Shown: positions 28,056-37,248 of the stretch, in pieces | Numbering within the stretch: position 1 is the first letter of the stretch | Layout: every line of letters starts with the position of its first letter | From: Methylocella silvestris BL2 | Lineage (GTDB): Bacteria > Pseudomonadota > Alphaproteobacteria > Rhizobiales > Beijerinckiaceae | DNA length: 64,000 bases | NCBI RefSeq assembly: GCF_000021745.1 | Contig: NC_011666.1 | Span: 1,426,001-1,490,000, forward strand | Reading direction: 5' to 3' | The notes under the pieces: generated by a model | Database searches by the model: none | The model's input: only the letters and a program-made list of their open reading frames with translations | What the model was told of the DNA's origin: nothing | Made by a program: the position numbers and the translations under genes

Positions 28056-29237
28056 ATGAAATTCAGCAAAAGCGGCCTTGCAAAAATGGCCGGCCCAGCG
28101 AGTTTATCTGTGCTGATTTGCGGACTTGCCTCGCAAGTCCAGGCGCAGGCGGTGTCGTCGTCGCGCGTGCAGCCCCTTTCCGGCAACCCCAATGGCGTCA
28201 TCGATTTCGCCAACGCAAAGCCAATGCCGCTTCCTCGTATCGACAAGGCCCCCGCGCCAGGAGCGCCGCGCGCTCCCTCCGCGGCAAAAAAATCATCGGT
28301 TGGCGTGGTTCCCGGCTCTGATTCGGGGGACGGCCAGACGAGCCCAATTCAGCTCGCGCCGGCGAAATCTTCGCTGAAGGCTGTAACGCCTTCGCTTGGC
28401 GTGACGCAGGCGAATGGAGTGACGTCGCAGGCGAATGGACAGGCCGCTCCCTATCACCCTTACACGATCGCCCAGGCGAGCGCGCTCAAGGACAAAACGC
28501 AGAATTCCTTTCCCTATCGCGCAGCAGGGAAGCTGTTCTTCCTGGACAATGGCCAAACCTTTGTCTGCTCGGCGTCGCTCATCAAGTCCGGACTTCTTGT
28601 CACCGCTGCGCATTGCGTGGCAAATTTCGGCACGGGCCAATATTATTCCGACTGGGTCTATGTCCCGGCCTACGATAATGGCAAGGCGCCTTATGGGAAA
28701 TGGAAAGGCGTTCAGGCTTTCGCGCTGCCAAGCTATGTGAATGGGAGCGATTCCTGCGCCACTCCCGGCGTCGTCTGCGAAAATGACGTCGCGGTCATCA
28801 CCCTCTACAAAGGCCGGTCGCTGCCGGGCAAGCGGACAGGCTGGCTCGGCTACGCATATGGCGGATTTGGCGTAAACCCATCAGGCCAGGCGCACATCAC
28901 GCAGCTCGGATATCCCGTCGGCCTCGACAAAGGCGCTGTCATGGAGCGTGGCGATTCGCAAAGCTACATTGATCCGGCTAACTCCAACAACACGATCATC
29001 GGATCCAACATGGACGGCGGCTCCAGCGGCGGTCCTTGGATCCTCAATTTCGGCATCGGCCCAACGTTTACGGGCGAAGACGCCGGCGTCGATCCAGATC
29101 CCAACACCGTCGTCGGCGTGACCAGTTGGGGCTACACCGTCACCTCTCCCAAGGAGCAGGGAGCGTCGCCCTTCACGAGCAATAATATCGTCAACCTTGT
29201 CAACGCCGCTTGCGCCGCCTCGCCGTTGGTGTGCTAG
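28056..29237 (+). CDS. Secreted trypsin-like serine protease (S1)
   Basis: A 393-residue exported protease. Residues 1-31 form a signal peptide ending V-Q-A-Q. Residues 32-135 are a Pro/Ala/Ser-rich low-complexity segment, perhaps a propeptide or spacer. The catalytic triad is present: LVTAAHCVA with His186, ENDVAVITL with Asp244 and GGSSGGPWI with Ser324. Two more Cys pairs (DSCATPGVVC and AACAASPLVC) suggest disulfides. GGGGAGAGG lies just before the ATG. The long non-conserved N-terminus is unusual for the family. Its substrate is unknown. Confidence 0.9.
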   Translation: MKFSKSGLAKMAGPASLSVLICGLASQVQAQAVSSSRVQPLSGNPNGVIDFANAKPMPLPRIDKAPAPGAPRAPSAAKKSSVGVVPGSDSGDGQTSPIQLAPAKSSLKAVTPSLGVTQANGVTSQANGQAAPYHPYTIAQASALKDKTQNSFPYRAAGKLFFLDNGQTFVCSASLIKSGLLVTAAHCVANFGTGQYYSDWVYVPAYDNGKAPYGKWKGVQAFALPSYVNGSDSCATPGVVCENDVAVITLYKGRSLPGKRTGWLGYAYGGFGVNPSGQAHITQLGYPVGLDKGAVMERGDSQSYIDPANSNNTIIGSNMDGGSSGGPWILNFGIGPTFTGEDAGVDPDPNTVVGVTSWGYTVTSPKEQGASPFTSNNIVNLVNAACAASPLVC

Positions 29238-29300
29238 AGCATCTACCGCAAAAGTCGCAGACTCTTGCGATGGGAAGATATGTTATTTCAAACGGATAAG

Positions 29301-29331
29301 GCGTTTCACGATTCCACAGATCGTAAAACGC
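29301..29331. repeat. Imperfect palindromic intergenic element
   Basis: Arms of 12 bases (GCGTTTCACGAT and ATCGTAAAACGC, one mismatch) surround a seven-base loop just downstream of the S1 protease. It looks like the dispersed palindromic elements common in intergenic DNA of Hyphomicrobiales, but I see only this one copy here. Confidence 0.4.
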
Positions 29332-29340
29332 TCCAGGCAA

Positions 29341-29375
29341 AAATAAAGGGCGCCGCTTTATTTTAAGCGGCGCCC
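29341..29375 (-). terminator. Rho-independent terminator of the desaturase gene
   Basis: An 11-base stem (GGGCGCCGCTT with AAGCGGCGCCC) with a short AT loop at 29348-29375 is followed on the minus strand by a T-rich run. It lies downstream of the leftward desaturase gene and probably ends the sphingolipid transcript. Confidence 0.7.
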
Positions 29376-29466
29376 TGGATTTCCCGGCCGGCGCATTTAA
29401 TTGCCGCCGGCCGCTTGTAAATTTGATGATCGCGTAAAGCCCCGCTTCGCCGACGCCAGAGGCGAT

Positions 29467-30504
29467 CTACCCGTCGACCTTCGCAGCCGCCGGCTTGTTT
29501 GCGGCGCTGCGGTCGACGCGGGTGTAGAGCGTATAGGCCGGGTCGAAGATGAATTTGACCAACAGGCCAGCCCAGGATTTATGCGTCTTCAGCCCATCGT
29601 AGAATTCAGGCGCCATGCGCTTCAGCTCCGGCAGCCGCCGCCACGGAATGTCGGGAAAATCATGATGCTCATTGTGATAGCCGATGTTCAGCGCGACGAA
29701 ATTGAGCGGGCCGTAATAATCGAACGTCTCCTGAGCCGGATCATTGGTGAAATGCTCCTGCACCCAGCGCGCGCCGAGCGGATGCAGGCCGCCGACCGAG
29801 AACCAGAATGAGGCGAGGAGATACACCAGCGCGTTCGGCCCGAACGCCAGCAAGATCGCGACGTCGAACAGGATGACGCAGGCGGCGTTGATGAAAGTCC
29901 AGCGTCCCCACATCGGCACCGTGCCCCGCAGCCGCCCGAGCCGGGCGAGCTGGAAGGCCGCGAAGAAGAACATCCACGCCGCCTTGCCGTACCAGCTGTG
30001 GCCAAACGTGCGCGCTTCCCAATGGCTCGGCAGATCGGCGTCGTAATCGTAGTCGCCGAGATGGGAGTGATGCTTGATGTGATAATAGCGAAAGCCCATC
30101 GCGGTCGGCACGCCATTGGGAAGATCGGCGAGAATGCCGGCCCATTTGTTCCACACCGGCCCCTTGAAGATGGCGTTGTGGCAGGCGTCATGGATAACGA
30201 CGAACATCGCGTGATTGGCGAAGGCGCCGACGCAGAAGGCGACGATGAGCGCCAGCCACCAATAGCCGATGCCGAGCGAGCCCATGAAGGCTGCGATCGC
30301 GACCTGCAGGGCCACGACGCAGAGGGTGATGACCGCCGTCAGCGGGTCATAGCCGACAAGCTGCGCGACCTCGGGATGGGCCGCGAGGATCGCGCGCCGC
30401 CGGATCGGATGGGGACGCGGCTCAGCGGTTTTGAGAAAACCGTCCGCGGCAGGCGCTGCAGCGTCGACGCCGACGCCTCGGAACTCTGATGCGTGCAGGT
30501 TCAT
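29467..30504 (-). CDS. Fatty acid desaturase, sphingolipid delta-4 (DES1)-like
   Basis: A 345-residue membrane desaturase. The three histidine boxes are HDACH (105-109), HIKHH (142-146) and HNEHH (277-281). Sequence around them closely follows eukaryotic dihydroceramide delta-4 desaturase as I remember it: RRRAILAAHPEV near the start, FANHAMFVVIHDACHNA, the GLHPLGARWVQEHF region, and ETFDYYGPLNFVALNIGYHN followed by EHHDFPDIP. Hydrophobic segments at about 55-100 and 205-235 fit four to six membrane passes. AGGAG precedes the ATG. It lies 195 bases downstream of the ceramide synthase candidate and of the serine palmitoyltransferase-like gene, all on the minus strand, which supports a sphingoid substrate. 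Delta-4 regiochemistry is inferred. Confidence 0.85.
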   Translation of the reverse strand: MNLHASEFRGVGVDAAAPAADGFLKTAEPRPHPIRRRAILAAHPEVAQLVGYDPLTAVITLCVVALQVAIAAFMGSLGIGYWWLALIVAFCVGAFANHAMFVVIHDACHNAIFKGPVWNKWAGILADLPNGVPTAMGFRYYHIKHHSHLGDYDYDADLPSHWEARTFGHSWYGKAAWMFFFAAFQLARLGRLRGTVPMWGRWTFINAACVILFDVAILLAFGPNALVYLLASFWFSVGGLHPLGARWVQEHFTNDPAQETFDYYGPLNFVALNIGYHNEHHDFPDIPWRRLPELKRMAPEFYDGLKTHKSWAGLLVKFIFDPAYTLYTRVDRSAANKPAAAKVDG

Positions 30505-30699
30505 TTTTGTCTCCTGAAGATGGATCGCGCCAAGATTAGAGCGAGCCGCTTCATGTCGATCTGATCCAGCTCATATCATACTTCAAATCATGCGACAGTC
30601 TTGCGCCATTTCGTGCGGCGGCGTGATCGGCGAACACTTGGAATAACTCTAGTTCGCCGGCAAGTTGCGCGCCTTCCCGAGGGATATAGACGGCCCGCG

Positions 30700-31872
30700 T
30701 CAGGCGGCGAGACTTTTCTCGTAAATCCGGTGCACCTTGTCGATGCGCGCGCCGGCAAGTTCGATCGGCCGGCGCATGCCCATATTGTCTTCAAGCACCC
30801 AGCCGAATTCGACGTTCGAATAGGAGCTGTCGGCGCTACGGCGCCTGATTTCCTCGATGAAGGCGAGGATGACCGCGCCGCCCACGGCTTTGCGCTGCAG
30901 CGCCCGGCGCACGCCAAACAGCAGCAGCCGTCCCGACGTGAATTTATGCTTCCTGATGCGCGAAATGACTTTCGGCAATCCGAACGGAAACAGACGTCCG
31001 CCGAGGTCGGCGGTGATTTCATGCAGATTGGGCAGCACCACCGCAAAGGCCTGGGGCACGCCGTCGAGCTCGATCATGACGCCGCCTTCAGGCGGCATGA
31101 TATAGCGCAGGCTTTCGGCGCTCGACATGAATTCTTCCAAGGTGAACGGAACAAAACCCCAATTGTCCGCCCAGGCGTCGTTGAAGATATCGATGATGAT
31201 CTTGGCCTCTTCCGCCATATCGTTGAGGCGGAGCTCGCGGATCTTCAGCCGGTCGCGCCATTCCGGCCGCGTGATCACGCTCGGGCGCGCCTCACGGTCC
31301 TTTTGCGTGACGTCGTAACGGTAGGAGATCAGATCGCGCGCCTTGACATAGCCGAGCCGCTCGAGCGCCGCGACGAGATAGGGCGGGTTCCAGGTCATGA
31401 AGACCATCGGCTGAGAGTTAAATCCCTCAACGAGCAGCCCGAGTTCCCCATTGATCGACGGCGAGAACGGTCCGTAGATCAGTTTTTCGCCGCGACCCTG
31501 CAACCAGCCTTCGGCGGTTTGCGTCAGGGCCGCGACGACTTCATCATCGTCGATGGCGTCGAGGCAGCCGAATTGCGCCCGCGACGCCCCGAGCGGCGCG
31601 GGAACCTCCGGCTTGTAGATCTGCGCCATGATGCGGCCGACCGGCTTGCCATCCTTCAGCGCGAGCCAGCCCTGCCAGTCGACCAGCTTGAAATGCGGGT
31701 TGAGCCGCGCGCCATACAGGGTCCAGCGCTCGGCGTCGAGCGGGGGCGCAAAACCCTCCATGCCCTTGTAAAGCTGGCGCGGCAGGCGGCAAAAGCTCAG
31801 AAAATTCTTCACGCCGTCGGCCACAACGATTTCGACCGCGCCCGTCTTTGCGGCTTGGGATCTAGCGTCCAA
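30700..31872 (-). CDS. GNAT-type N-acyltransferase, candidate bacterial ceramide synthase
   Basis: About 390 residues with two GNAT-like halves. VKNFLSFCRLPRQLYKGMEGFAPPL opens the first half, and FEEFMS-like and FNDAWADNWGFVPFTLEEF mark the second. SGRLLLFGVRRALQRKAVGGAV resembles an acyl-CoA binding segment. This architecture and length match the protein shown to N-acylate sphingoid bases in Caulobacter (bCerS), as I recall it; the family is otherwise annotated hypothetical. I chose the TTG at 31872 because TAGGAG lies ten bases upstream; a TTG at 31983 is also possible. It sits between the serine palmitoyltransferase-like and desaturase genes. Confidence 0.65.
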   Translation of the reverse strand: MDARSQAAKTGAVEIVVADGVKNFLSFCRLPRQLYKGMEGFAPPLDAERWTLYGARLNPHFKLVDWQGWLALKDGKPVGRIMAQIYKPEVPAPLGASRAQFGCLDAIDDDEVVAALTQTAEGWLQGRGEKLIYGPFSPSINGELGLLVEGFNSQPMVFMTWNPPYLVAALERLGYVKARDLISYRYDVTQKDREARPSVITRPEWRDRLKIRELRLNDMAEEAKIIIDIFNDAWADNWGFVPFTLEEFMSSAESLRYIMPPEGGVMIELDGVPQAFAVVLPNLHEITADLGGRLFPFGLPKVISRIRKHKFTSGRLLLFGVRRALQRKAVGGAVILAFIEEIRRRSADSSYSNVEFGWVLEDNMGMRRPIELAGARIDKVHRIYEKSLAA

Positions 31873-31999
31873 AAGAGAAGCGCTCCTACGCGATTTCGCG
31901 ATTCTCCGGCCGGGATTCGGGAACAATCCCCGCCCCAGGAGCGGACCGGCGCGCAAGGTGTCAGCTGGGCGCGAAGGCGTCAAGCGCGGCCAAAATGCG

Positions 32000-33229
32000 T
32001 CAGGTTGCGCTCACGGCTTCGACGGCCTGAACCGCCGCCGCGATCGACGGGCGTTTGGCGAGGAGATCGATCACCGCCTTGATCTCTTCCTGCGTATGCG
32101 AGGCGGAGATGAAGAAGCGCAGCCGCGGCTGGTCCTTTGGCACGCCGATCTGGATGATTGGCGGCACATAGAAACCATTTTCCATCAAATGGCGTGACGC
32201 GTCGAGGGTCTCGAGGCTGTCGGCGAACAGGATCGGAACGACGCCGCGTCCGATCGCGGGGCCGGTGTCGAGCCCGGCCTCATGCGCCAGCGTGACGAAC
32301 AGTTCGGCGTTGGCGCGCAGACGCTCGATGCGCCAGTGTTCCTCCTGCATCAGCCGGAGAGCGGCGGCGGCGGCGGCGGAGATCACCGGCGACAGGCCGA
32401 CCGAATAGACAAAGCCCGGCAATGTGTAGCGCATCCAGTCGATCACGGCGGATTTGCCGGCGATGAAGCCGCCGCAGGACGCAAGCGCTTTAGATAGCGT
32501 GCCGACCATCAGATCGACCCGCTTCGGATCGACGCCGCAATGCTCGCAAAGGCCGCGGCCCTCCTCGCCGAGAACGCCGAGCGAATGCGCCTCGTCGATC
32601 ATCAGCCAGGCGTTGTGCTGTTCCTTGATCTCGACAAGGCGCGGCAGGTCGGCGATGTCGCCGTCCATGCTGTAAAGGCCCTCGACGACGATCATCACAT
32701 TGCGATAGCGATCGCGGCGTTCGCGCAGCAGGAAATCGAGATGATCGAAATCATTGTGCCGGAACATAATGGTTTCGGCGACGGCGCTTTTGGCCCCGCT
32801 GACAATGCTATTATGCGACAGTTCGTCGATGAACAGAGCGTCGCGCGAGCCGAGCAGGTGTGAAATTGTCGTCACATTGGCGAGATAGCCTGACACGAGA
32901 GTGACGGCTGATTCCGCGCCGATGAATTTGGCGATGTCGTCTTCCAGAATATGGTGCAGCGAACGCTGGCCGCCGACGAGGCGGGACGCGAGCGCGCCGA
33001 CGCCGAATGTGTCGAGCGCCGCCGCCGCAGCGCTTTTCACCGCAGGATGAGTGGAGAGGCCAAGGTAGTCATAATTGGCGAAACTCGTGAAGCGTCGGCC
33101 GCTTGCCGCTGCTTCCTGGCGCAGACTGTCGATCGGAGCGAAAAAGGGGTCGCCGCTTTCGAGGTACGCCTTGCCGGCGAGACGAAAGCGCCGCGTCGCG
33201 TGATCTTCGAGGCTGTTGAACTTGGTCAC
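32000..33229 (-). CDS. Serine palmitoyltransferase-like PLP enzyme (alpha-oxoamine synthase)
   Basis: A 409-residue fold-type I PLP enzyme of the alpha-oxoamine synthase family (serine palmitoyltransferase, KBL, BioF, ALAS). FANYDYLGLSTHPAV, VGALASRLVGGQRSLHHILE, the cofactor segment MIDEAHSLGVLG (Asp212) and the PLP-binding Lys247 in GTLSKALASCGG are clear. Specificity within the family is not certain from sequence. The adjacent N-acyltransferase and DES1-like genes favour serine palmitoyltransferase, which condenses serine with an acyl thioester to 3-ketosphinganine. The start is a GTG at 33229. No acyl carrier protein or ketosphinganine reductase is seen nearby. Confidence 0.75.
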   Translation of the reverse strand: MTKFNSLEDHATRRFRLAGKAYLESGDPFFAPIDSLRQEAAASGRRFTSFANYDYLGLSTHPAVKSAAAAALDTFGVGALASRLVGGQRSLHHILEDDIAKFIGAESAVTLVSGYLANVTTISHLLGSRDALFIDELSHNSIVSGAKSAVAETIMFRHNDFDHLDFLLRERRDRYRNVMIVVEGLYSMDGDIADLPRLVEIKEQHNAWLMIDEAHSLGVLGEEGRGLCEHCGVDPKRVDLMVGTLSKALASCGGFIAGKSAVIDWMRYTLPGFVYSVGLSPVISAAAAAALRLMQEEHWRIERLRANAELFVTLAHEAGLDTGPAIGRGVVPILFADSLETLDASRHLMENGFYVPPIIQIGVPKDQPRLRFFISASHTQEEIKAVIDLLAKRPSIAAAVQAVEAVSAT

Positions 33230-33672
33230 TTAGCTCGGATGTCCAATGGTTCAAGGAAAGGTTTTTCGTCGCCGCGGCGCGCCGGTTGAAAATTTCAATC
33301 GGATCGCCATGATGAACGCGAGCAATAGCATCGAGTTTTCAAGGCGGCAAAAGCCAAACTGTAACCTTGCCGCGCCCTCGCCGCGTAAACATCTATAAAC
33401 ATATATTTTTCAAAATGTTAACAAGCTTCTCAATTCAAGTTACAAATCGTAACAGAAGCCTTGGACGCCCCAGTCGGCCGCCAAAACCTCCCCACCGCGG
33501 AAAAATATCCTCCCCTCGAATCGACCTTTTCGCCGCCTCGCATCGAGAAAAAACACTTCGTGATCGGGATGAGAAGCTCAAGCTTTGCTGATCGCTTCCG
33601 CGCCTTTCGGTCGGCTGCCTTTTGACTTAATGATGGGCGGTCCGGCCGCGCTTCAACTTGAAGGATTACGCC
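33230..33672. other. Divergent AT-rich promoter region
   Basis: A 443-base gap between the leftward sphingolipid cluster and the rightward four-gene operon. The part at 33360-33450 is clearly AT-rich and probably carries promoters for one or both. Open frames in it do not look coding and I see no RNA gene. Confidence 0.5.
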
Positions 33673-34851
33673 ATGAATGATGTCGTCCTGCGCACTCCAA
33701 TGCAATATCTCGACAGGGCCAATGGCGCGCTGCGCGAGCTTGGACTGCTGCCGGCCAGAATCGAGGCCGCGCCCATCAACGCGCTGCTGGAGAAAATCTC
33801 CGATCTCGATCCCGAAAAGATCGCCGTCATCGCCAAGACCCTTGGCGAAGCCTCGGTGTTCAACGAAGTGGTGCGCAATGAGACCGCAGCGATGTCGATC
33901 GGCCAGCGCTACCAGGAGATCGCCAAAAGCTTCGACTCCATCCGCGACGACGCCAAGATGATGGTCGATCAGCTCGATGACGGCAAAATCGATCTGATGG
34001 AGCGCGTCAACAACGTCTGGATGAAGGTCAGCCGCGGCGACATTGGCGTCCGCTTCGACAAGATCAGATCGGTCTATCTCGAGGTGACCGCGGCGACCCA
34101 CGATCAGATCGATCGCGAGGGCCGCATTCTCGAAGCCTATCGCGATTTCCGCGGCGCGATGAAGCAGTCCGAAGTGATGGCGCTCGAGGTTCAGGAATCG
34201 GCCGAGGCGAAGCTTGCGGCCGCCAAGGCCGGCCTCAAAACCGCGGCCGAGGCGGTCGCCAATTTTGCCGGAACAGCGCCGGCGGAACGCGCCAATCTGG
34301 AGCTCGTGCGCGATGAGCATCTTCGCCGCGTCCAGAACGAGGAGAAGCGCTATCAGATCGCCAAGGATCTCGCCGACAATCTGACCATCAGCTACAACAC
34401 CTCCGAGGTCATCATGGCCCGGCTGATGCAGACGACCAACGCCAAGGAGCGGGTCTATGCGCAGTCGGTCAGCTTCTTCTCGACCAATGACAGCGTGCTG
34501 ACGGCGCTCCGCGCCTCCTTTACCGGCCTGTTCGGCCTGCATGAATCGACCGCGACGCTCGATGCGATGAAAGAAGGGGTGTCAAAGTCGATCGAGGTGC
34601 TGGCCGAGATCGGCGGATCGGTGCAGGAGGCGGCGCTGCGCAGCGGCTACGGCCCGACCATCCGCGCCGACGCGGTGAAGAAACTCGTCGACAGCGTCGT
34701 TAATTATCAGGAGCGGGCGATCGGCATCGTCGACGAAATGCGCGACATGGCGACGAAAAACTCCACCGAGATCCGCGACGCGGTGGAGGCCGGCAACCGG
34801 CGCATCGCCAAGCTGATTACGGAAGGGAAGGCGTTCGACGTCAATGGCTGA
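33673..34851 (+). CDS. Coiled-coil protein, first gene of an uncharacterised operon
   Basis: A 392-residue predominantly helical protein without signal or membrane segments. I do not recognise it firmly; the long amphipathic helices (about residues 150-250) and overall layout recall TelA-type toxic-anion-resistance or PspA-like proteins, but no diagnostic motif is seen. The ATG at 33673 has AAGGA upstream; a TTG at 33658 is less likely. It overlaps the next gene by eight bases, and the four genes to 38220 are closely spaced, so they form one transcription unit. Confidence 0.7.
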   Translation: MNDVVLRTPMQYLDRANGALRELGLLPARIEAAPINALLEKISDLDPEKIAVIAKTLGEASVFNEVVRNETAAMSIGQRYQEIAKSFDSIRDDAKMMVDQLDDGKIDLMERVNNVWMKVSRGDIGVRFDKIRSVYLEVTAATHDQIDREGRILEAYRDFRGAMKQSEVMALEVQESAEAKLAAAKAGLKTAAEAVANFAGTAPAERANLELVRDEHLRRVQNEEKRYQIAKDLADNLTISYNTSEVIMARLMQTTNAKERVYAQSVSFFSTNDSVLTALRASFTGLFGLHESTATLDAMKEGVSKSIEVLAEIGGSVQEAALRSGYGPTIRADAVKKLVDSVVNYQERAIGIVDEMRDMATKNSTEIRDAVEAGNRRIAKLITEGKAFDVNG

Positions 34852-35779
34852 CAGCGCCGCCGTCGCAGGTTCCGCCGAAGTAAAACTCAACGACCTCATG
34901 CTCGCCATGGACGTCGTCGACACGCTGCGGCATCAGGAAGCTTTTGTCGCGCGCGAGCTTGACGAGGAGGGCCGCGAGCAGGAGCTGACCGCGCGGCTGC
35001 GCAAGATTTACCGTGACCAGGGCATCGAGGTGTCGGATGCGGTGATCGCCGAGGGCGTCAAAGCCCTGAAGGACAGCCGCTTCGTCTATACCCCGCCCCG
35101 GCCGGGCCTCGGCGTCACGCTTGCGCGTCTGTGGGTGCGGCGCGGACGCGTCGGCGCATTCGCAGCTGGACTGCTCGGCCTCTTCGGCCTTGCCTGGATC
35201 GGCTATTACATTCTGGCCGAGCGGCCGGCTCAGCAGAGACAGATCGAGCTTTCGACCAATCTGCCGAAAGCGCTCGAGGCGGCCTATGCCGACGCCAGCG
35301 CGGAGGCGAAGGCCCCCGCCGCCCGCGACAGAGCCGCAGAATTGCTCGCCGACGGACGGCGCGCGGCGCAGAACGCCGATCCGGCCGCAGCCAAGTCGGC
35401 CCTCGACGGCCTCAAAACGCTGAGCGCGGATTTGCGCCAATCGTATCAGATCAGGGTCGTCGCCAGCCCAGGCGAGAAGAGCGGCGTTTTTCGCATTCCG
35501 GACCGCAACACCAATGCGCGCAATTACTATCTTATTGTCGAAGCGGTCGGCGCGGACGGACAGCCGATCGCGCTGCCGATCAAGAGCGAGGAAGACGGGA
35601 CGACGAAAATGACGACCAAATGGGGCCTGCGGGTCGACAAGCAGACCTACGACCGGGTCGGCGCCGACAAGGCCGATGACGGCATCATCCAGAATCGGAC
35701 CCTCGGCGAGAAACGGCGCGGCTTCCTCGACGTCGATTATTCCGTGCCGGCCTCCGGCGCGGCGATTACCCAATGGTGA
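34844..35779 (+). CDS. DUF6384-like protein with one membrane helix
   Basis: A 311-residue protein. The N-terminal helical part begins KLNDLMLAMDVVDTLRHQE, which I associate with DUF6384. A single hydrophobic segment follows an Arg-rich stretch at about residues 104-125 (GAFAAGLLGLFGLAWIGYYI), so the N-terminus is probably cytosolic and the rest periplasmic. The C-terminal portion has a beta-rich domain with DRNTNARNYYLIVEAVG and WGLRVDKQTYDRV. It overlaps the first gene of the operon and is four bases from the third. Function unknown; it could anchor the coiled-coil partners to the membrane. Confidence 0.7.
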   Translation: MADSAAVAGSAEVKLNDLMLAMDVVDTLRHQEAFVARELDEEGREQELTARLRKIYRDQGIEVSDAVIAEGVKALKDSRFVYTPPRPGLGVTLARLWVRRGRVGAFAAGLLGLFGLAWIGYYILAERPAQQRQIELSTNLPKALEAAYADASAEAKAPAARDRAAELLADGRRAAQNADPAAAKSALDGLKTLSADLRQSYQIRVVASPGEKSGVFRIPDRNTNARNYYLIVEAVGADGQPIALPIKSEEDGTTKMTTKWGLRVDKQTYDRVGADKADDGIIQNRTLGEKRRGFLDVDYSVPASGAAITQW

Positions 35780-35783
35780 GCGC

Positions 35784-37223
35784 ATGATCACTGGCCAGCA
35801 GGCGCTGTGGCGGCTGGAGCAGGCGACCGCGGCCGTCCGCGCCGAGGAAACGCAAAGCGCGAATGCGCTTGCGGCGGCGGACCGGGAGCTTGCGGGGCTG
35901 CGCGCCGGCCGCACGGCCCTGCTGCGGCAGCTCGCCGGAGCCCGGCTCGACGCCATGCAAAGCGAAAAGATCGCCGGCGATCTCGCCTCCGCCGAACAGC
36001 GGGCCCTCAAGATGCTGGATGACGGCCGGGCGGCGCTGGAGCAGTTGATGGCGAAGATCGCCGCGGCGCAGGCGGCGCGCATGGCGGCCGAAGGCGCGCG
36101 CCGCGCCAAATCCGACGAGGTCGCGGAAATCCTCAATGCGCTCGAAGATCTCCAGGCCGGCGTTGAGGCGAAGGTGCGCGCCTCGGGCGATTGGATCGCC
36201 AGCAAGGAGGCGGTCGACCGCGCGCAAAAAATTTTCGCAGCGGCGGAGTCGAAAGCCACCGCTGCCACGGACGATAGCGCGGCCAAGGCCAAGCCCTATG
36301 AGGACGACCCGCTGTTTATGTATTTGTGGTCGCGCGGCTTCGGCACGTCAGCCTATCGCGCCGGGCTGTTCGTCCGCTTCATCGACGAAAAGGTCGCGCA
36401 GCTGGTCGGCTTTCAGAATGCGCGGCCGAATTACGCCATGCTGAAGGAAATCCCGGCGCGGCTGCGCCAGCACGCCGAGCGTTGTCGCGCAGCCGTCGAC
36501 GAGGAGCGGCGCAAGCAGGCCGCGATCGAGGCGGCGGGCCTCGACGCCGCCGGCGCAAAGCCGCTGAACGAGCGCCTCGACGCGGCGCGGCTGGCGCTGA
36601 GCGAGGCCGACAGCCGGCTGAAGGCGGCAGACGCGACGCTGCAAAAGCTCGACGCAGAGCACGACAGGACCCTCAAATCCGCCGCGCAAACGACCGGGGC
36701 CGAGGCGGTCGCAATCGTTTCGGACGCGGATTCCCGCGCCTCCATCGCCGAGCTCTATCGCAAGGCGGCGATGACCATGTCGCCGGCGGACGACAGCCTG
36801 GTGCGGCAGATCGAGGCCGGCGACAAGACCCTTGCGGCGGCGGAGCGGCGGCGCGTCGATCTTTTGGGCAAGGCGCAGGCGATCGCGCAGCGCCGCCACG
36901 AGATTGAGACGGAGCGGGCGCGCTTCTATCGCCGCGGCTATGACAATCCGATGGGCGGCTTCTCCAATGAATCGGCGATTTCCGATGCGCTCGGCGGATT
37001 TCTCAAAGGCGCGATCACGGGCGCCGTCCTCGGCCAGGTGTTTCAGGGCGGCTTTCAGGAGCGCGACCGGCGCGCCGACAGCGGCTTTGGCGGCGACGGC
37101 GGCTTCAATTTTCCGGGCGGCGCGGGCGGCGGCTGGATCGATCCCGGCAGCGGCGGTTTTGGCGGTGATGGCGGCGGAGGCTTTGGCGGCGACGACGGCT
37201 TCCGCACCGGCGGCGGCTTCTGA
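35784..37223 (+). CDS. Long coiled-coil protein with Gly-rich tail
   Basis: A 479-residue protein starting at an ATG four bases after the previous stop. Most of it is Ala/Glu/Arg-rich coiled coil (residues 5-170 and 230-390). A short conserved block EDDPLFMYLWSRGFGTSAYRAG lies between them. Residues 400-440 contain GFLKGAITGAVLGQVFQGGF, a glycine-zipper-like membrane or oligomerisation segment, and the last 45 residues are Gly/Asp/Phe-rich (GFGGDGG repeats). No known domain is recognised. The context suggests a membrane-associated scaffold working with its neighbours. Confidence 0.65.
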   Translation: MITGQQALWRLEQATAAVRAEETQSANALAAADRELAGLRAGRTALLRQLAGARLDAMQSEKIAGDLASAEQRALKMLDDGRAALEQLMAKIAAAQAARMAAEGARRAKSDEVAEILNALEDLQAGVEAKVRASGDWIASKEAVDRAQKIFAAAESKATAATDDSAAKAKPYEDDPLFMYLWSRGFGTSAYRAGLFVRFIDEKVAQLVGFQNARPNYAMLKEIPARLRQHAERCRAAVDEERRKQAAIEAAGLDAAGAKPLNERLDAARLALSEADSRLKAADATLQKLDAEHDRTLKSAAQTTGAEAVAIVSDADSRASIAELYRKAAMTMSPADDSLVRQIEAGDKTLAAAERRRVDLLGKAQAIAQRRHEIETERARFYRRGYDNPMGGFSNESAISDALGGFLKGAITGAVLGQVFQGGFQERDRRADSGFGGDGGFNFPGGAGGGWIDPGSGGFGGDGGGGFGGDDGFRTGGGF

Positions 37224-37248
37224 AACGCTCTGCTTCGAGAGCTGACGC

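Noticed and set aside
30601-32082. Plus-strand open frame opposite the N-acyltransferase
   Set aside because: Antisense shadow; it crosses the starts and stops of minus-strand genes and has no recognisable motif.
33360-33591. Short AT-rich open frame before the four-gene operon
   Set aside because: No ribosome site or coding character; more likely promoter DNA.
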